A DNA stretch of 64,000 nucleotides from JAWKWH01 sp963669285 (lineage in GTDB: Bacteria > Pseudomonadota > Alphaproteobacteria > Rhizobiales > Rhizobiaceae). The translations under genes and the position numbers were made by a program. The notes beneath the pieces are model-generated. The model was not told the DNA's origin and did not search any database. It worked only from the letters and a program-made list of their open reading frames with translations. Each line of letters starts with the position of its first letter. Position 1 is the first letter of the stretch. The DNA lies in contig CAXXSI010000019.1 in assembly GCA_963669285.2 (NCBI GenBank), positions 62,001 to 126,000 of the forward strand, given 5' to 3'. Of this stretch, positions 53,660 to 63,005 are shown in pieces.

Positions 53660-54694
53660 ATGGGTTTCAAAATTGCGATTGCCGGCGCCACCGGAAATGT
53701 GGGCCGCGAAATGCTCAATATTCTGGAAGAACGCGGATTTCCCGCCGATGAGATTGTGCCGCTCGCCTCGCGGCGTTCGGTTGGCACCGAGGTGTCCTAT
53801 GGCGATCGGACGCTGAAAGTCCGAGCGCTTGATACGCATGACTTTTCTGATACCGATATTTGCCTCATGTCGGCGGGCGGTTCCGTGTCCAAGGATGTGT
53901 CGCCGAAAATCGGTGCGCAGGGATGTGTCGTCATCGATAATTCCTCGGCATGGCGCTACGACGCCAGCGTTCCGCTGATCGTGCCGGAGGTCAATCCGGA
54001 TGCGATCGACGGATTTACGAAAAAGAACATCATCGCCAATCCGAATTGCTCAACCGCGCAGCTGGTCTTGGCGCTGAAACCGCTTCACGAGGCGGCCACA
54101 ATCAAGCGCGTTGTTGTCGCCACCTACCAGTCGGTATCCGGCGCCGGAAAAGAAGGCATGGATGAACTGTTTGAGCAGAGCCGGGCAGTCTTTGTGGCCG
54201 ACCCGATCGAAACGAAGAAGTTCACCAAGCGCATTGCCTTCAACGTCATTCCGCACATCGACGATTTCATGGAAGACGGAACGACCAAGGAAGAGTGGAA
54301 GATGGTCGCCGAGACCAAGAAGATGATTGATCCGAAGATCAAGCTGACAGCGACCTGTGTACGTGTGCCGGTGTTTATCGGTCATTCCGAAGCGGTCAAT
54401 ATCGAGTTTGCCAAGCCGATTTCCGCTGATGAAGCGCGCGAAATCCTACGCGATGCGCCCGGATGTCTGGTTGTCGACAAGCGCGAGGATGGCGGCTACG
54501 TGACGCCGTACGAATCAGCCGGTGAGGACGCATCCTACATCAGCCGCATCCGCGAGGATTCGACCATCGACAATGGGCTCAATATGTGGGTCGTTTCCGA
54601 CAATCTTCGCAAGGGTGCCGCGCTCAACACGGTGCAGATTGCCGAATTGCTGCTGGCGCGCGGGCTGATCCAGCCAAAGAAACAAGCAGCCTGA
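53660..54694 (+). CDS. asd: Aspartate-semialdehyde dehydrogenase Asd
   Basis: Asd reduces beta-aspartyl phosphate to aspartate semialdehyde, the branch point to lysine/diaminopimelate, threonine and methionine. The nucleotide-binding IAGATGNVGREML is near residue 5; the catalytic cysteine is in NPNCSTAQLVLAL near residue 132, and CVRVPVFIGHSEAVNIEF follows. Length is 344 residues. It is preceded by a Thr/Lys-rich small frame and hairpins that may attenuate it. Confidence 0.95.
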   Translation: MGFKIAIAGATGNVGREMLNILEERGFPADEIVPLASRRSVGTEVSYGDRTLKVRALDTHDFSDTDICLMSAGGSVSKDVSPKIGAQGCVVIDNSSAWRYDASVPLIVPEVNPDAIDGFTKKNIIANPNCSTAQLVLALKPLHEAATIKRVVVATYQSVSGAGKEGMDELFEQSRAVFVADPIETKKFTKRIAFNVIPHIDDFMEDGTTKEEWKMVAETKKMIDPKIKLTATCVRVPVFIGHSEAVNIEFAKPISADEAREILRDAPGCLVVDKREDGGYVTPYESAGEDASYISRIREDSTIDNGLNMWVVSDNLRKGAALNTVQIAELLLARGLIQPKKQAA

Positions 54695-54714
54695 ACGGTT
54701 ACTGGGAGGCGGGA

Positions 54715-55137
54715 TTGGCCTGGATTGTACGGATATTCAAATCCTTCCTCGCCCTTCCTGTCTGGGTGATTATCTGGATTTGCCTGTTTCTGGTGCCAGC
54801 CAATTTCGCTGGATTATGGTTCCTCGGTACAGATGTCGGGTTCTGGGTGACCGTTCTGGGTGCGGGCGCGATTATTCTGAACGGCATACCGGTCCTGCTC
54901 AATGGCGGTGCGTCGAAGGTGCTGGCCATTCCGCATGTGATCTGCTGGGTGCCGCTGGAGATTATCCTGATCCGGATGGTGATGGGCGGCAATCTGGGGG
55001 GCGCGGAGTGGTGGCTTGCGGTGATCGTTTTGATCATCAACGGTATTTCACTCGGATTCGATTTCTACGATACGGCTGAATGGTGGCGTGGAAACCGCAA
55101 AGTGGTCGGCTATGAGGATGAGCCGGTTAGAATCTAA
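54715..55137 (+). CDS. Small multi-pass membrane protein, unknown function
   Basis: About 140 residues with four hydrophobic segments (for example FLALPVWVIIWICLFLV and FWVTVLGAGAIILNGIPVLL) and a charged C-terminal tail (EWWRGNRKVVGYEDEP). A TTG at 54715 with a strong GGGAGG site five bases upstream is the likely start; no ATG fits. It starts 20 bases after asd, probably in the same transcript. Not recognised further. Confidence 0.75.
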   Translation: MAWIVRIFKSFLALPVWVIIWICLFLVPANFAGLWFLGTDVGFWVTVLGAGAIILNGIPVLLNGGASKVLAIPHVICWVPLEIILIRMVMGGNLGGAEWWLAVIVLIINGISLGFDFYDTAEWWRGNRKVVGYEDEPVRI

Positions 55138-55205
55138 AACGTTTGGACAAGGCAATCGGGTTGGTTGAACCCGATCGCCGCAAACCAATGATCCCCGCAA
55201 TCCCG

Positions 55206-55661
55206 TTAAAGGTCGAGCTCTGAGAGCACGCTGTTCAAGGTCTCATTCAATCCCGGAATTGCGGGTTTCAGCACGGCTCCATCACCCAGTTCCGAAGCGA
55301 GGTGTACGATCTCGATGCGGTAGGCCAGCACCTCGGCCTCCTCACTGTCGTCTTCCAGCGCACGGGCAATTCCCTTTGCCGCCGCTTCCAGCTTGTATGT
55401 CTGCTTGTGGATCAGCTCGAAATCGCCGGCGTCAAACGCGCTGACAATGGATGCCATCGCTTCGCGGGCCATGATGGCCGCATCCATTTTCGATTCCGGA
55501 ATTTTGGCCTCGTAGTGATCGGCGCGTTGTGCGGTCTCGCCGGCGGACGCATATGTCGCCGGAGCGATGATGCTCACGGTAATCAACAAGGCCGCAATCA
55601 CTGTTCGGCGCCAAACTGATGGAAGCCCGGCAGTACCGGGCGTGCGAAAATTCAGAATCAT
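55206..55661 (-). CDS. Secreted helical protein, unknown function, candidate Irr target
   Basis: About 151 residues from the ATG at 55661 with a GGAG site upstream. The N-terminus has a signal peptide (VIAALLITVSIIAPATYASA then GE). The mature part looks all-helical, with HYEAKIPESKMDAAIMARE and LIHKQTYKLEAAAKGIARAL, and has no cysteine. A perfect 15-bp Irr-type inverted repeat lies upstream. Iron-related function is an inference. Confidence 0.7.
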   Translation of the reverse strand: MILNFRTPGTAGLPSVWRRTVIAALLITVSIIAPATYASAGETAQRADHYEAKIPESKMDAAIMAREAMASIVSAFDAGDFELIHKQTYKLEAAAKGIARALEDDSEEAEVLAYRIEIVHLASELGDGAVLKPAIPGLNETLNSVLSELDL

Positions 55662-55764
55662 GATCGTTCTCCAATTGAAGGGGGTCAAGGCCCCGACATT
55701 GACGGTAGCGCATCGCCACAACGATCATTCCTGATAATAGTTGTCAAGTATTGTTTTGTTTATT

Positions 55765-55797
55765 TTCAATAGTTTAGAACTCTTCTAAACTATTGAA
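55765..55797. promoter_or_regulatory. Perfect 15-bp inverted repeat with an Irr-type ICE core
   Basis: TTCAATAGTTTAGAA and TTCTAAACTATTGAA are exact inverted arms around CTC. The core TTTAGAA-N3-TTCTAAA fits the Irr box. The M3 peptidase stop codon lies inside it. It is about 104 bases upstream of the secreted-protein start. On the minus strand, no T-run follows, which argues against a terminator of the peptidase gene. Confidence 0.68.
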
Positions 55798-57829
55798 GCC
55801 CCTTCTTGATCATCATCGCTTCTGCCGTCGGCATCTTGCCGCGGAAGGCGATGTAGAGCTGCTCGGGATCGGCGGTATCGCCGGCCGAATAGATGTTTGT
55901 CAGCAGTTTTTTGGCCATATCGCGGTCAAACACATCGCCTGTTTCCTCGAATGCAGCAAAAACATCCGCATCGAGCACTTCAGACCACATGTATGAATAG
56001 TAGCCCGCCGAGTAGCCGTCTCCGGCAAAGATGTGCAGGAAATGGGGTGAACGATGCCGCATGGCGATGGCTGCCGGCATTCCCAGGGACGCCAGCGTAT
56101 CGGTTTCGAATCGGTCGGGATTTTCCACGGAATCCGATGTGCTGTGATACGCCATGTCCACCAGTGCGGAGGCCGTAAATTCAACCGTCTGAAACCCGGC
56201 ATTGAATGTCCGTGCGGCAATCAGCTTGTCGAGCAGCGGTTTCGGCATCGGCTCGCCAGTTGCATGGTGCCGGGCATATTGCTCGAGAACCTGTGGCGTG
56301 GTTAGCCAGTGTTCATAGAGCTGCGAGGGTAATTCGACGAAATCGCGCGATACTGATGTGCCGGACAGGGACGGCCATCTTGCCTCGCTCAACAGCCCAT
56401 GCAGCGCATGGCCGAACTCGTGAAACAGCGTGTTGGCTTCATCCATCGACAGCAGCGCCGGTTCACCGTCAGCGGGTTTTGCGAAATTCATGATGTTATA
56501 GATGATCGGTTTGTCACCATCGCCGAGCTTGTGACCGGATTGCAGCGCGCTCATCCAGGCGCCGGACCTTTTGGATGGGCGGGCGAAATAATCGGCCAAG
56601 AATATACCGCGATGGCTGCCATTGGCGTTGAGTACCTCGAAGGCCCGCACCTCGCTGTTCCATCCTGCGATTTCTCCACGTTCGACAAACTCGAGACCGA
56701 ACAGCCGTGTGGCGACGGAAAAACCGGCCGAAATCATGTTTTCCAGTTCGAGATAGGGCTTGACCTCGGCTTCATCGAAATCAAAGCGCTCGGCTTTCAG
56801 TTTTTCGGCGTAGTGGCGCCAATCCCATGCGGCGATATCGTGATTATGGCCTTGCGAGACGGCAATGCGCGCCAGTTCATCCTGATCGGTAGCGGCACAA
56901 TCCTTTGCCCTTTGCCAAACCGGTTCAAGCAATTGCATCACGGCAGCGGGGGTCTTGGCCATGGTGTTGTCGAGTTTGAATGCGGCGTAGGATTCAAAAC
57001 CCAGCAATTGCGCCAGTTCGGTCCGCAGTTGAAGCGTCTTTGCGATGAGCGCCCAGTTGGATCTTTCACCGCGGGCAACAAAGGCCTCGTGTACCTTCTC
57101 GCGCAGGTCGCGACGTTCGGAAAATGCGAGAAACGGTTCGGCAATCGAACGTGACAGCGTGGCGAGGTACTTCCCGTCATGGTCCCGGTCGTTGGCTGCA
57201 GCCGCCATCGAATCGCACAGGAATGCCGGCAAACCTGCGAGATCGCTTGCTTCCAGTACCAGTTCCCAGCTGCTCTCATCGGCCAGAACATTTTGCCCGA
57301 ATTGGGTGCCAAGAGCGGCCAATTCCTCATTGATCTCGGCAAACCGCTTGCGGGCGTTTCCAGTGAGTTTGGCGCCAGAGCGGACAAAACCCTTCCAGCA
57401 TTTCTCAAGCGCCCTTGCGGTTTCCGGATCCAGCCGGCTGTCGGCCGCATACAGTGTATCGATGCGTTCAAACAAGGCTTCGTTCAGGCCAATCGCGGTG
57501 AAGTGCCGGGCCATTTTAGGGGCGATTTCGCGCTCGAGTTCTTGAATGGCTTCGTTGGTATCGGCACCGGCCTTGCACCAGAATATGGCCGATACCCGCG
57601 ACAGTGCTTTGCCGGAAAGTTCAAGCGCGGCAAGCGTGTTTTCGATTGTCGGCGCTTCGATATTGCCGGCAATTGCATCAATCTCGGCTTGATGTGCCCT
57701 AAAGGCCGCTTCAAAGACCGGCGAAAATCCATCATCGTCAATGGCGGCGAAATCCGGAAGATCCAACGGCCCCATCCAAACTGTCAGCGGGTGATCGGTT
57801 GATGCCCCGTTGGTCGTATTCGAGGTCAT
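55790..57829 (-). CDS. M3 family metallopeptidase (oligopeptidase A / Dcp-like)
   Basis: Length is 679 residues. The zinc site TLFHEFGHALHGLLSE (HEFGH) is near residue 470, with the downstream catalytic-region residues and PSQLYEHWLTTPQVLE following. The first half is the M3 helical region. No signal peptide, so cytoplasmic peptide breakdown is expected. Its stop codon is inside the Irr-type palindrome. Confidence 0.92.
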   Translation of the reverse strand: MTSNTTNGASTDHPLTVWMGPLDLPDFAAIDDDGFSPVFEAAFRAHQAEIDAIAGNIEAPTIENTLAALELSGKALSRVSAIFWCKAGADTNEAIQELEREIAPKMARHFTAIGLNEALFERIDTLYAADSRLDPETARALEKCWKGFVRSGAKLTGNARKRFAEINEELAALGTQFGQNVLADESSWELVLEASDLAGLPAFLCDSMAAAANDRDHDGKYLATLSRSIAEPFLAFSERRDLREKVHEAFVARGERSNWALIAKTLQLRTELAQLLGFESYAAFKLDNTMAKTPAAVMQLLEPVWQRAKDCAATDQDELARIAVSQGHNHDIAAWDWRHYAEKLKAERFDFDEAEVKPYLELENMISAGFSVATRLFGLEFVERGEIAGWNSEVRAFEVLNANGSHRGIFLADYFARPSKRSGAWMSALQSGHKLGDGDKPIIYNIMNFAKPADGEPALLSMDEANTLFHEFGHALHGLLSEARWPSLSGTSVSRDFVELPSQLYEHWLTTPQVLEQYARHHATGEPMPKPLLDKLIAARTFNAGFQTVEFTASALVDMAYHSTSDSVENPDRFETDTLASLGMPAAIAMRHRSPHFLHIFAGDGYSAGYYSYMWSEVLDADVFAAFEETGDVFDRDMAKKLLTNIYSAGDTADPEQLYIAFRGKMPTAEAMMIKKGLQ

Positions 57830-57885
57830 TGCGAGAACTCCAAATAGATGCTGTGACCGAAGTTGGAAATAGGGCTGCGATTATG

Positions 57886-58530
57886 TCAGCCCATATCCGG
57901 CCGTTCGAAATCTCCGGTTTCCGTATTCATCACCCACAATTCTCCGGTCGAGATGTCGAACCAGGCGCCGTGCAATGACAGCTTTCCCTTACCCTCCAAA
58001 ATCTGCACACAAGGAAAGCTTTTCAGATTGGCAAGCGAAAACCGGATTGAAATCCGCTCCAGTGCGGTTTGTCGCTCGCCGTCCGTGAGCAGCTTGTTCT
58101 CGGAAACCGCTTCGGCGGCCGGACCGACCAGGCTCATCCATTTGCCAATGAAATCGCCGGGAGACAAGGGCTCGGCTGCCGGATCGAGCGCCGCCTTGAT
58201 GCCGCCGCAACGTCCGTGACCCATGACCACAATGTGTTTGACCTTCAGGCTCTGGACAGCAAATTCGAGCGCTGCCGAAGTCGAGTGAAATTCACCATCA
58301 GGTTCGTATGGCGGTACCAGATTGGCAACGTTCCGCACCACGAATAATTCGCCGGGACCTGTGTCGAAAATCGTCTCCGGTGCCGCACGTGAATCACAGC
58401 ATGCGATGACCATCGTTTCCGGCTTTTGCCCGCTAATTGCCAGGGTGCGATAGCGATCGGATTCGCTGGCATAGCGGCCGGAAATGAAGTTTTGATATCC
58501 GTGCAGGAGTTTATCGGGCAAATGAGTCAT
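57886..58530 (-). CDS. Beta-class carbonic anhydrase
   Basis: Length is 214 residues. The zinc ligands are in VIACCDSRAAPETIF (Cys near 41, Asp near 43) and VMGHGRCGGIKAAL (His and Cys near residue 102-105). Start is ATG at 58530 rather than the longer upstream frame. Interconverts CO2 and bicarbonate. Confidence 0.94.
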   Translation of the reverse strand: MTHLPDKLLHGYQNFISGRYASESDRYRTLAISGQKPETMVIACCDSRAAPETIFDTGPGELFVVRNVANLVPPYEPDGEFHSTSAALEFAVQSLKVKHIVVMGHGRCGGIKAALDPAAEPLSPGDFIGKWMSLVGPAAEAVSENKLLTDGERQTALERISIRFSLANLKSFPCVQILEGKGKLSLHGAWFDISTGELWVMNTETGDFERPDMG

Positions 58531-58611
58531 GGACTTGCTTGTTCCGGTTGTTCTGGCAGATGCGAGAAACACTCTCTGGAAGTGTGGGTCAACAGTGCTT
58601 TGGTATCGGTG

Positions 58612-59460
58612 CTAACGCCGATCTTCGATAATTGTCAGATCGAGCGGCGGTTTTTTGATGCAATCTGCGTCTTCGGCCAGGGTGAGTTCATCCGCGCCGC
58701 GGCTGATGCTGCGTTTCAAAAGCGCATAGACCGAACATGTCGTACGCCGAAACGCTACCTCATCGCTCTGATCCGACAGCAAATTGGCGAGAAGAAGTGC
58801 GGCAGTCAAATCACCCAGGCCATGTGGCGGGTGCGCAAGCGCGTCGTGGCGGATCTCGAGATTGGTATCAGGCAGGACAAACAAATTACCCGAATGGGAG
58901 CCCGAAAATGCCGAGGTCACCAGAACCCGATCTACGGGCAAAAGTTTGGTAAGCTCAATGGCGTTTTCGTCTGTGTCGCCGGCAAGCCAATCGAGTTCGA
59001 AACGGTTCGGAGTTGCGATATCGGCCAGCGGCAATAACTGATCGCGGATTGCGACTGCGGTTTCTGCTGGGACATAAAGACCGCCATTGTCGCCGATAAC
59101 CGGATCGCAAATGTAAATCGCATCCGGGTTTCTGGCTCTCACCACCGTGACCAGCTTTGCAATTGCTGCTGCCTGCAAAGCATCTCCAAGGTATCCGCTG
59201 ATGACGGCACCAACCTCGCCCAGCCACGGCGAATTGGAAAGCTCGGCCAGATAGGTGTTGAACAGGCCGGTTTCAGGGATGATACGCGTTGAGGAGCCGT
59301 GACCGGGGTGCCATGGCATGGTGACGGTTGGAACCGACCAAACCGGAAATCCGAGCACTTCCAATGCGAATACGATCGCACGGTTGCCGACGGATCCGCG
59401 TGACACATGGCTTGATATGGCAATCACGGCGGGTTTTGGTGATGGAAGTCGATTGCTCAT
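58612..59460 (-). CDS. Pyridoxal kinase (PdxY/PdxK type)
   Basis: Length is 282 residues from the ATG at 59460. Conserved blocks are ISSHVSRGSVGNRA near the N-terminus, GLFNTYLAEL, ICDPVIGDNGGLYV and TPNRFELDWLAG. Near the C-terminus, HPPHGLGDLTAALLLA carries the catalytic-Asp region. Phosphorylates pyridoxal for PLP salvage. The start is chosen because residues upstream are not conserved. Confidence 0.9.
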   Translation of the reverse strand: MSNRLPSPKPAVIAISSHVSRGSVGNRAIVFALEVLGFPVWSVPTVTMPWHPGHGSSTRIIPETGLFNTYLAELSNSPWLGEVGAVISGYLGDALQAAAIAKLVTVVRARNPDAIYICDPVIGDNGGLYVPAETAVAIRDQLLPLADIATPNRFELDWLAGDTDENAIELTKLLPVDRVLVTSAFSGSHSGNLFVLPDTNLEIRHDALAHPPHGLGDLTAALLLANLLSDQSDEVAFRRTTCSVYALLKRSISRGADELTLAEDADCIKKPPLDLTIIEDRR

Positions 59461-59572
59461 GCGGTACCAAATTGTGTGAACTGCGGCAAAGACAACGCAC
59501 GACTTCAAACACTCCGTCAACTGCTCTAAGCTGAAATTCGTTTCAGGGATTAGATGATTCCAGGGGAGATTG

Positions 59573-60205
59573 ATGATCACCATTGCCAAAACATCCGATA
59601 CGGCATTCGGTCGGCTCAAAGCGGTTTTGCTCGTCGTGCTGCTCGCGCCGCTTCTGACAGCATGCGGATTCAACACAATTCCGACCAATGAAGAAAAGGC
59701 GAAAGCGGCGTGGAGCCAGGTTCTCAACCAGTATCAACGCCGTGCCGACCTGATTCCCAATCTCGTCGAAACCGTCAAAGCCTATGCCGCCCATGAGCGC
59801 GAAACGCTGGAGGCGGTGGTCAACGCCCGCTCCAAGGCGACACAGGTCCAGATTTCCGTCGATGATCTGGCCAATCCGGAAGCGTTCAAGGCGTTTCAGG
59901 AAGGCCAGGCCGGATTGAGCGGTGCGCTATCAAGACTGCTGGCGGTTGTGGAAAATTATCCAGATCTCAAGGCCAACCAGAATTTCCTCGCCCTTCAGGC
60001 GCAGCTCGAGGGGACCGAAAACCGCATAGCTGTTGCGCGGCGCGATTACATCGAGGCAGTGCGGGTTTACAACACGTCGCTGAAAACGCTGCCGACGATG
60101 ATCTGGGCGAATTTGTGGTTCACCGATAACCAGCCATTCCAGAATTTCTCGATCAGCGATGACAAGATGGAAACACCGAAAGTCGATTTCGGCGACAAGG
60201 AATGA
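59573..60205 (+). CDS. LemA family lipoprotein
   Basis: Length is 210 residues. An N-terminal lipoprotein signal peptide ends with the lipobox LLTACG. WSQVLNQYQRRADLIPNLVETVKAYA and NQNFLALQAQLEGTENRIAV are the diagnostic LemA blocks (shown in part). Helical bundle outside the membrane; role unknown. A GGGGAG site precedes the ATG at 59573. First of a LemA-TPM-TPM cluster. Confidence 0.9.
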   Translation: MITIAKTSDTAFGRLKAVLLVVLLAPLLTACGFNTIPTNEEKAKAAWSQVLNQYQRRADLIPNLVETVKAYAAHERETLEAVVNARSKATQVQISVDDLANPEAFKAFQEGQAGLSGALSRLLAVVENYPDLKANQNFLALQAQLEGTENRIAVARRDYIEAVRVYNTSLKTLPTMIWANLWFTDNQPFQNFSISDDKMETPKVDFGDKE

Positions 60206-60224
60206 GTTGCGACGGATCGCGGCA

Positions 60225-61046
60225 ATGAGCTCTCCCATCACGTCGCGCATATCGGGTAACCGGAAAACCATCCCTGTCGTGGCAGCACTGATTTTGCTTG
60301 CCGGTACTTTGATGGTAATTGCAGCGGCTTTGCCGACGCTGACAGGTCGTGTCGTAGACAATGCCAGGCTTCTCGATGCTGCAACGAAGTCATCCATCGA
60401 ACAAACGCTCGAAGCACACGAAGCAAGATCATCCGATCAGGTTGTGGTGGCGACGATTGAAAACCTCGACGGGGATGGATTGGAAGAGTACGCCAACCGC
60501 CTGTTCAGGCATTGGGGTCTTGGTCAGGCGGAGCAGAACAATGGCGTTCTTCTGTTGGTCGCAAAAAACGACCGCAAGATACGCATCGAGGTTGGTTACG
60601 GGCTCGAGGGAACACTGACCGACCTGCACTCTAAGCTGATCATCGACAACGCGATCGTACCGGCTTTCAAGGCAGGAGATTTCGCCTTGGGCATTTCTCG
60701 CGGTGTCGACGAAATAATTGCAGTTCTGGCGGGGAATGGCGCGGAGTTGGAAGAGCGATATGCCTTCCATCAGGAGCGAGCAGACAAGTTTGATTTCATA
60801 CCAATGCTGTTCATTGCCTTGTGGATCGCCCTGTTTGTGTCGATTTTCGCCATGGCGATACTGGCGCCGATCCTCGGCAAGAAAATCGGTCCGGGTCGCT
60901 ATAAATGGCTGGGAATGACGGTCTCGGTCGGGGGCTCGTCATCGGGCGGCAGGTCCGGTTCGGGGAGTAGCTGGTCGTCAGGCGGCGGCGGTTTTTCAGG
61001 AGGCGGCGGATCGTCCGGCGGCGGTGGCGCCTCGGGAAGCTGGTAG
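60225..61046 (+). CDS. TPM domain membrane protein with Gly/Ser-rich tail
   Basis: About 273 residues from the ATG at 60225; an in-frame TTG at 60207 is possible. A transmembrane segment (VVAALILLAGTLMVIAAAL) is followed by a TPM domain (VVDNARLLDAATKSSIEQTL, LFRHWGLGQAEQNNGVLLLV), a second membrane segment, and a final ~45 residues almost only Gly and Ser. TPM domains are found with LemA; function unclear. Confidence 0.87.
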   Translation: MSSPITSRISGNRKTIPVVAALILLAGTLMVIAAALPTLTGRVVDNARLLDAATKSSIEQTLEAHEARSSDQVVVATIENLDGDGLEEYANRLFRHWGLGQAEQNNGVLLLVAKNDRKIRIEVGYGLEGTLTDLHSKLIIDNAIVPAFKAGDFALGISRGVDEIIAVLAGNGAELEERYAFHQERADKFDFIPMLFIALWIALFVSIFAMAILAPILGKKIGPGRYKWLGMTVSVGGSSSGGRSGSGSSWSSGGGGFSGGGGSSGGGGASGSW

Positions 61047-61054
61047 GATCGGTT

Positions 61055-61696
61055 ATGGCGAAAAAGAACATTCTCAGTGCTGATGACCATGCCCGCATCG
61101 CCGAAGCCGTCCGTACGGCCGAAAAATCGACCAGCGGAGAGATCTACTGCGTCGCGACCCGCCAAAGCGACGACTACTTTTTTCCATCGGCATTCTTTGC
61201 CGCACTGACAATCATGGTCGCGATGGTATTGGCTGCCTGGGCAACAAGCTTCGATTGGGATGTCGCCCATCCTGTGGTTCTGCCGGCTGCAGGTGTAGCC
61301 GCCCTGGCGACAGCGCTTGTGTTTCTGTGGTTTGTTCCCCGATTGCGCATTTGGCTGGTCCCGCGCCGGCTTAGGTACCGCCGGGCATCAGCCAATGCGG
61401 TGGCGCAATTCCTCAGCCACAACATTCACATCACCGAAAAGCGTACTGGTGTTCTGATTTTCGTTTCGCTTGGGGAACGATACGCGGAAATACTCGCTGA
61501 TGCCGGTATTGACGCAAAGGTGGATCAGGCGTTTTGGAATGATATCGTTGCCGCTTTGACCGAAAGCGCGCGCAAGGACGAGCTTGCAGAGGGTTACATC
61601 GCTGCGGTCAACACTATCGGCGCCGAACTGGCATTGCATTTTCCCAAGGACGGCGACGACCGAAATGAGCTCGACGATCATCTCGTTGAGATTTGA
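61055..61696 (+). CDS. Second TPM-domain membrane protein
   Basis: Length is 213 residues. The N-terminal segment has SADDHARIAEAVRTAEKSTSGE, two transmembrane segments follow (for example IMVAMVLAAWAT), then ITEKRTGVLIFVSLGERYAEIL, the TPM core. It starts nine bases after the first TPM gene, so the LemA-TPM-TPM genes are probably one operon. Confidence 0.86.
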   Translation: MAKKNILSADDHARIAEAVRTAEKSTSGEIYCVATRQSDDYFFPSAFFAALTIMVAMVLAAWATSFDWDVAHPVVLPAAGVAALATALVFLWFVPRLRIWLVPRRLRYRRASANAVAQFLSHNIHITEKRTGVLIFVSLGERYAEILADAGIDAKVDQAFWNDIVAALTESARKDELAEGYIAAVNTIGAELALHFPKDGDDRNELDDHLVEI

Positions 61697-61788
61697 ACCC
61701 GGAGCACCGACAAATATCATCCGCTGCACAAGATTGACCGGCAAGCCGCTTGCAATGTCCGCGCTGGCGCGGATAAGGTTAACAAATC

Positions 61789-62295
61789 ATGAATACGCTG
61801 ACGATCGACATACGACATGCCGAACCAGACGACGCCGAGGCCGTTGCCGAGGTTCATCACCAGTCATGGCATGGCGCTTACTCCGGAATCATTCCCCACA
61901 AGGCCCTGAATGCAATGATTGCGCGGCGCGGCGCCGGCTGGTGGTCGAGTGCAATTCGGCGGGTGGCGGCTGTTCTGGTCGTTGAAATGGGCGGCGAAAT
62001 CGTCGGCTATGCCACACTTGGCAGAAACAGGGCCAACGAACTGCCGCAGCAGGGCGAGATCTATGAGCTCTATATCAAGCCGGAGTATCAGGGCGTGGGT
62101 TTGGGAACGAGGCTGTTCAGTGCAGCGCGGCGCAAACTTGCCGATCACGGCCTGAAAGGCCTTGTTGTCTGGGCGCTTGAAGACAATGCCGGCGCGCTTT
62201 CGTTCTATGAGGGTGCCGGCGGCCTTGATGTTGCAGAAGGCATTGAGGTTTTCGACCAGAAAGCGCTGAAGAAGATCGCATTTACCTGGGCCTGA
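61789..62295 (+). CDS. GNAT family N-acetyltransferase
   Basis: Length is 168 residues. The acetyl-CoA pyrophosphate-binding motif is YQGVGLGTRLFSAARRKLA near residue 103, preceded by ELYIKPE and followed by VVWALEDNAGALSFYEGAG. Substrate unknown; RimI-like architecture. Confidence 0.9.
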   Translation: MNTLTIDIRHAEPDDAEAVAEVHHQSWHGAYSGIIPHKALNAMIARRGAGWWSSAIRRVAAVLVVEMGGEIVGYATLGRNRANELPQQGEIYELYIKPEYQGVGLGTRLFSAARRKLADHGLKGLVVWALEDNAGALSFYEGAGGLDVAEGIEVFDQKALKKIAFTWA

Positions 62296-62420
62296 CCGAA
62301 AACTGTCAGCTGTAAATACCGATGGGCGCGACGGGTTATCCAATCGGATAGCTTGATGTTGCAATGCAGCATAGCCTATCTTATCGGCAAGGTTTCCGCG
62401 TAGAACAAAGGCACCAGCTC

Positions 62421-62966
62421 ATGCGTATCGACGCCATCGCCATTGGCGATAATCCGCCGCAGGATATCAACGTCATCATCGAAGTGCCGCTTGGCGGGCA
62501 GCCGATCAAATATGAACTCGACAAGGACGCTGGTACGCTGGTGGTTGACCGGTTTCTGTATACGCCGATGTCATATCCCGGGAATTATGGATTCGTTCCG
62601 CATACTTTGTCGGATGATGGCGATCCCATTGACGTTCTGGTGTGCAACACACGCCAGCTTATTCCCGGTTGCGTCATTAATACGCGGCCGATCGGCGTGT
62701 TGGTCATGGAGGATAATTCCGGCCAGGACGAAAAAATTCTTGCCGTGCCCTCACCACACGTCACGCAGCGCTACCATGATGTCGAAAACTATACCGATCT
62801 GCCAGAAATCACCCTGAAACAGATCCAGCATTTCTTTGAGCATTACAAGGATCTGGAGCCGGGCAAATGGGTGAAAATCGGTGATTGGCTCGGAGTTGCC
62901 GAGTCCAAGCAGATGATCGAGGATGCGATCAAGAGAGCGGGGAGTGTTTCGAGCGCAGCTTCGTAG
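62421..62966 (+). CDS. ppa: Inorganic pyrophosphatase (family I)
   Basis: Hydrolyses pyrophosphate to drive biosynthesis. Start ATG at 62421 gives 181 residues. NVIIEVPLGGQPIKYELDK is near residue 15, YTPMSYPGNYGFVPHTL near 49, DDGDPIDVLV near 64 (Mg-binding Asp), and DEKILAVP near 97 (more Asp/Lys ligands). Family I soluble pyrophosphatase. Confidence 0.95.
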   Translation: MRIDAIAIGDNPPQDINVIIEVPLGGQPIKYELDKDAGTLVVDRFLYTPMSYPGNYGFVPHTLSDDGDPIDVLVCNTRQLIPGCVINTRPIGVLVMEDNSGQDEKILAVPSPHVTQRYHDVENYTDLPEITLKQIQHFFEHYKDLEPGKWVKIGDWLGVAESKQMIEDAIKRAGSVSSAAS

Positions 62967-63005
62967 ATTGCGCTTTCGTCTCAGCGGGATTACCGCATGA
63001 GATTG

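Noticed and set aside
53390..53839. 149-codon minus-strand open frame opposite the asd leader and 5' end of asd
   Set aside because: Mostly antisense to asd and its leader; no motifs.
55765..55797. Terminator for the M3 peptidase gene
   Set aside because: No T-run follows on the minus strand and the peptidase stop codon lies inside the palindrome; an Irr-type operator explains it better.
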